From the NCBI GenBank assembly GCA_963739795.1, contig CAVUBL010000011.1, positions 522,569 to 586,568 of the forward strand: 64,000 bases of DNA. Direction: 5' to 3'. The notes below the pieces were generated by a model that saw only the letters and a program-made list of their open reading frames with translations, did not search any database and was not told the origin of the DNA. This DNA is from CAVUBL01 sp963739795. Lineage in GTDB: Bacteria > Acidobacteriota > Thermoanaerobaculia > Multivoradales > DATKCC01. The first letter of the stretch is position 1. Each line of letters starts with the position of its first letter. Positions 61,392 through 64,000 of this stretch are shown here, in pieces. A program made the position numbers and the translations under genes.

Positions 61392-62064
61392 TCGGCGTCC
61401 CCCGCGGCGAAAGTCTTTTCCGGGTCCTGCGGGACCTCGAGGACACCGTTCTCGAGCCTGGCCTCGAAGAAGCGCGGCCGGATGTCACCCTCTCGGTAGT
61501 CCAGGTCCCAAAGCATAATTCCGAGGTCTCGGGTTTCATCGATCGGCCGCGGTGGGGCTGGTGGAGGCTCGACCCAGGCCGGGAACTCCCGGCAACCGAG
61601 GTAGGGGTGATGAAAGTGCTGTCCCCGCTCGAGGCGCCGCTGAAACATGGCGACGAACTTCGTGAGGTTGTCCTGTGGTCCGGCGCTGCGGGTCATCGCG
61701 ATCCGTGCCTCGATCTCGTAGTCCACGTCGCGGAGCGCAACGGTGTTGCGCTGCGAGCGGTCGTCGTCGGCGAAATAGACTGGAGGAGTGCCGCCCGACT
61801 CGACCAATGCTCTCGACGGCCGCGCGGCCTTCGTCGCGACCTCGTTGCGGCGGAAGGCGATGAATCGGATGGGCGAGAGCCCCGGATCCGCTCGACCCTC
61901 CAGCTCATCCCCGGCTTCCAGAGAATCGCCTCCAAGAGCCCGCGGGCCGCCGAGGGCGTCATCACCGGGTAGGAGACTCGCTCCACCTTGAGCTCGGGCC
62001 GGGTGAAGCAGGCGAGCTCGCCCCGGGCTCGAACGCTGAGAATGGGGCCGACGGTTGATGTCAT
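61388..62064 (-). pseudogene. cas5c: Cas5c (Csd5-type crRNA-processing subunit), single frameshift
   Basis: The N-terminal frame from ATG 62064 (TSTVGPILSVRARGELACFT, then MTPSAARGLLEAILWKPGMS and VERI) is correct for Cas5c. It then goes out of frame. The rest (SPIRFIAFRRNEV, PVYFADDDRSQRNTVALRDV, HHPYLGCREFPAWVEPP) lies one base away and runs to 61388. Adding one base at the CCCC run 61880-61883 restores a full-length protein of about 225 residues. Cas5c cuts pre-crRNA in type I-C systems, so a true mutation would stop crRNA maturation. A sequencing slip at the homopolymer is quite possible. Confidence 0.85.
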
Positions 62065-62202
62065 GGTAGGGATTTCGGTTTGAGGCTGTCAGGATACAGT
62101 ACCGAGAGGCTTACCGCAGGGTGGCGGAAACGATTCTCCCATTCGAGTAGACACCGAAGGGCCCAGAGGGGGTGAGCCGGCGCCGCCCAAATCAGCGGAG
62201 TC

Positions 62203-64000
62203 TCACACCATCAGCGCTTCCGGATCGGGTCTGAGGCTCTCGCCGAGCACGAGACCGTAGTCCTCCCGGTAGAGCCCCAGATACGGGGGGGCCAGAGCAT
62301 GGACCAGAGGTGCCTCGCCCGGCGCTCCCGCGGCAGCGAGCGCGCCCGCCGCGAGCAGACGGGAGAAGTCCTTCTCGTAGACGTTCACCAGGAAAGGTTG
62401 GAGGGCGCGGAGACGATCGCGGCTCGGCCCCTCGGCCTGAAGCTCTTCGAACCGCCGGCCCGCCTCGCCGTAGGGCACCACGACGGGGCGGGCATAGCCG
62501 TCCTCGATCAGGCGGACTCGCTCGGCGACGCTGGCGAGCTTCAGCCCCTCCCGGTCGCGGCTGCACGTGGGCACCGTCGAGGTCCTCCAGGTGGTAGAGC
62601 TCTCGGAAATAGCGCTCGTAGGTGGCTGGGTCCGAGAGATCGAGAGATCCTCCGGAGCCCGCGAGTAGCCTCTCGGTGACCTTGAGGCCTTTGGTGAGGG
62701 TGCCGGCCGGCGGGCGAGTGGGTGCGCGAAACACCACGACCCGGCCCCGGTCGAGATGCCCCTCGCGGTTGCACCGCCCCGCCGCCTGAGCCACGCTGTC
62801 CACGCCGGCCAAGGCCCGATGACGACCACGGGGAAGTCGACGTCCACTCCGGCTTCGATGAGCTGGGTCGAGACGACGCGACAGGCCCCTTCCCTCTGCA
62901 AGGCGACGCCGGATCCGGGCGAGCGTCTTCTCCCGGTGCGCCGCACACATAAGAGCCGAGAGGTGAAACAAGCCCTCCTCGGGGAGGAGCCGCGCCAGCT
63001 CCCGCGCGTCCTCGCGCCGGTGAACCACCGCCAGCACCCGCTCGGAGTCGGCGAGCTCCCGCGAAAGCGAGGCCCACGTGACCGGTTCCGCGGTGAGCCG
63101 CTTCCACTCGACCTCGACCCGCCCGAGCCTTCGGAAAGCTCGCCGGGCTTCTCGACGATCGGGTACACGTGCGCCAAGCCTCGCGGCAGGCTCTCTCTTC
63201 GCTCGAGGGCGGGCTGGGTCGCGGTGGAGAAGACCACCGAGCATCCGTAGTGGGCCGTCAGATCCTGCAGAACGTCGACGATCGGGTCCAGGAAGCGAAG
63301 TGGCAGAGTCTGGACCTCGTCGAGGAGCAAGACGCTCCGTGCGATGGCGTGCACCTTCCGGCAACGGGAGGGTCGATTGGCGAAGAGGGACTCGAAGAGC
63401 TGAACGTTCGTGGTCACGATGAGACGGGCATCCCAGTTCTCGCACGCCAGCCGGTTCGCCTCGGTCTCGCGTTCCGGATCGAGGTTTGCGTGGTGCTCGA
63501 TCACGTTGCCTTTGCCGAGGGCCTCGCGGTAGACGGCCGCGTTCTGCTCGATGATGCTCGTATACGGGATCGCGACGATCACCCGCTCGAGACCGTGGCG
63601 CTCGGCGTGCCGTAGAGCGAAGCTGAGGGCCGAGAGTGTCTTGCCACCTCCGGTCGGTACCGCCAGGCTGAAGAACCCCGGCGGCGCCTCGGCAGCCTTG
63701 CGGCAGGCGGAAAGTACCTCGGCTCGTGCCCGGTTGACCGGTGTGTCCTCGGCCTGGCCGGCCAGATCGTCCACGTGCTCGTCGAGCCTCCGGCGCAGCT
63801 CGGTGAGCGTTGCAAAGCCGAGGACAAGACCGAAGCTCGATCCCCGCGGAGAAACCTCTCCGTATCGAGATAATCCGCGTCGACCAGGCAAGAGAACAGG
63901 AACCGGATCCAGAGCCCGAACGAGCGCTTCGCCTGGCCCGCATCCGGTCCCTGGGCGAGGAAGCGGGCGGGAAGCGGCGGGAGCGGAGGCGTGGTCAGCG
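62203..64000 (-). pseudogene. cas3: Cas3 helicase-nuclease, partial, about five frameshifts
   Basis: Part of the HD-nuclease end (FLFSCLVDADYLDTERFL) lies at the right edge; the gene start is outside the window. The helicase shows Walker A in AVPTGGGKTLSALSF, LLLDEVQTLPLRFLDP (DEVQ form of the DExH box), VVFSTATQPAL, VVSTQLIEAGVDVDFP and AQAAGRCNREG. These segments sit in three different frames. Frame changes fall near 63825, 63136, 62887, 62820 and 62565; each can be undone by one base. The C-terminal domain ends in frame at 62203. Cas3 nicks and degrades target DNA after Cascade binding. Confidence 0.85.

Overview
The window looks like chromosomal DNA of a high-GC, Gram-negative bacterium, most likely an acidobacterium (Acidobacteriota). 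That placement is inference. It rests on an orphan duplicated FtsX/MacB permease of the ADOP type, a GWxTD plus VWFA protein of the acidobacterial kind, a Ser/Thr kinase with tetratricopeptide repeats next to an acidobacterial-type ECF sigma factor, and many secreted repeat proteins. I saw no tRNA, rRNA, phage or complete insertion sequence.

Layout. (1) 1-5.7 kb, minus strand: a respiratory operon running actA (pentaheme cytochrome), actB (molybdopterin-like plus Fe-S), a monoheme cytochrome c and a cytochrome bd subunit I-like membrane protein that runs off the left edge. This resembles alternative complex III with its usual membrane subunits replaced. (2) 5.8-12.2 kb: three tandem secreted microproteins with a shared Cys pattern, a decayed deacetylase/permease chimera, a Cys-rich peptide gene with an in-frame TGA, a large carboxypeptidase-regulatory-like repeat protein, and a broken beta-propeller fragment beside a dispersed repeat. 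(3) 12.2-21.4 kb: a radical SAM enzyme with a small partner, an OmpA-type lipoprotein, an M19 dipeptidase-like protein with altered metal site, a MITE-like element, an ADOP permease, an ABC exporter and a ferritin/VIT1 fusion. (4) 21.4-26 kb: a VapBC pair, a frameshifted YCII protein, a Cys-rich secreted protein linked to a TlpA-type thioredoxin, and a YhaM-like nuclease. (5) 26-42 kb: mostly secreted or membrane proteins plus xseA/xseB, an APC transporter fused to EIIA and RCK_C domains, and an M1 peptidase.

(6) 42.2-53.2 kb: kinase and sigma factor, followed by a class II lanthipeptide cluster: small membrane protein, C39-peptidase ABC transporter, mersacidin-type precursor with a six-Cys core, LanM, and a secreted CxxC thioredoxin-like protein. 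(7) 53.4-56.2 kb: fadJ-type beta-oxidation enzyme and two small proteins. (8) 56.5-64 kb, minus strand: a type I-C cas operon (cas3, cas5c, cas8c, cas7, cas4, cas1, cas2). The cas3 frame is broken about five times and cas5c once, and no CRISPR array follows cas2.

Common themes are secreted Cys-rich proteins with thiol-redox partners, and small mobile or palindromic repeats lying between genes or at the ends of broken genes. All calls come from reading the sequence; no database search was run.
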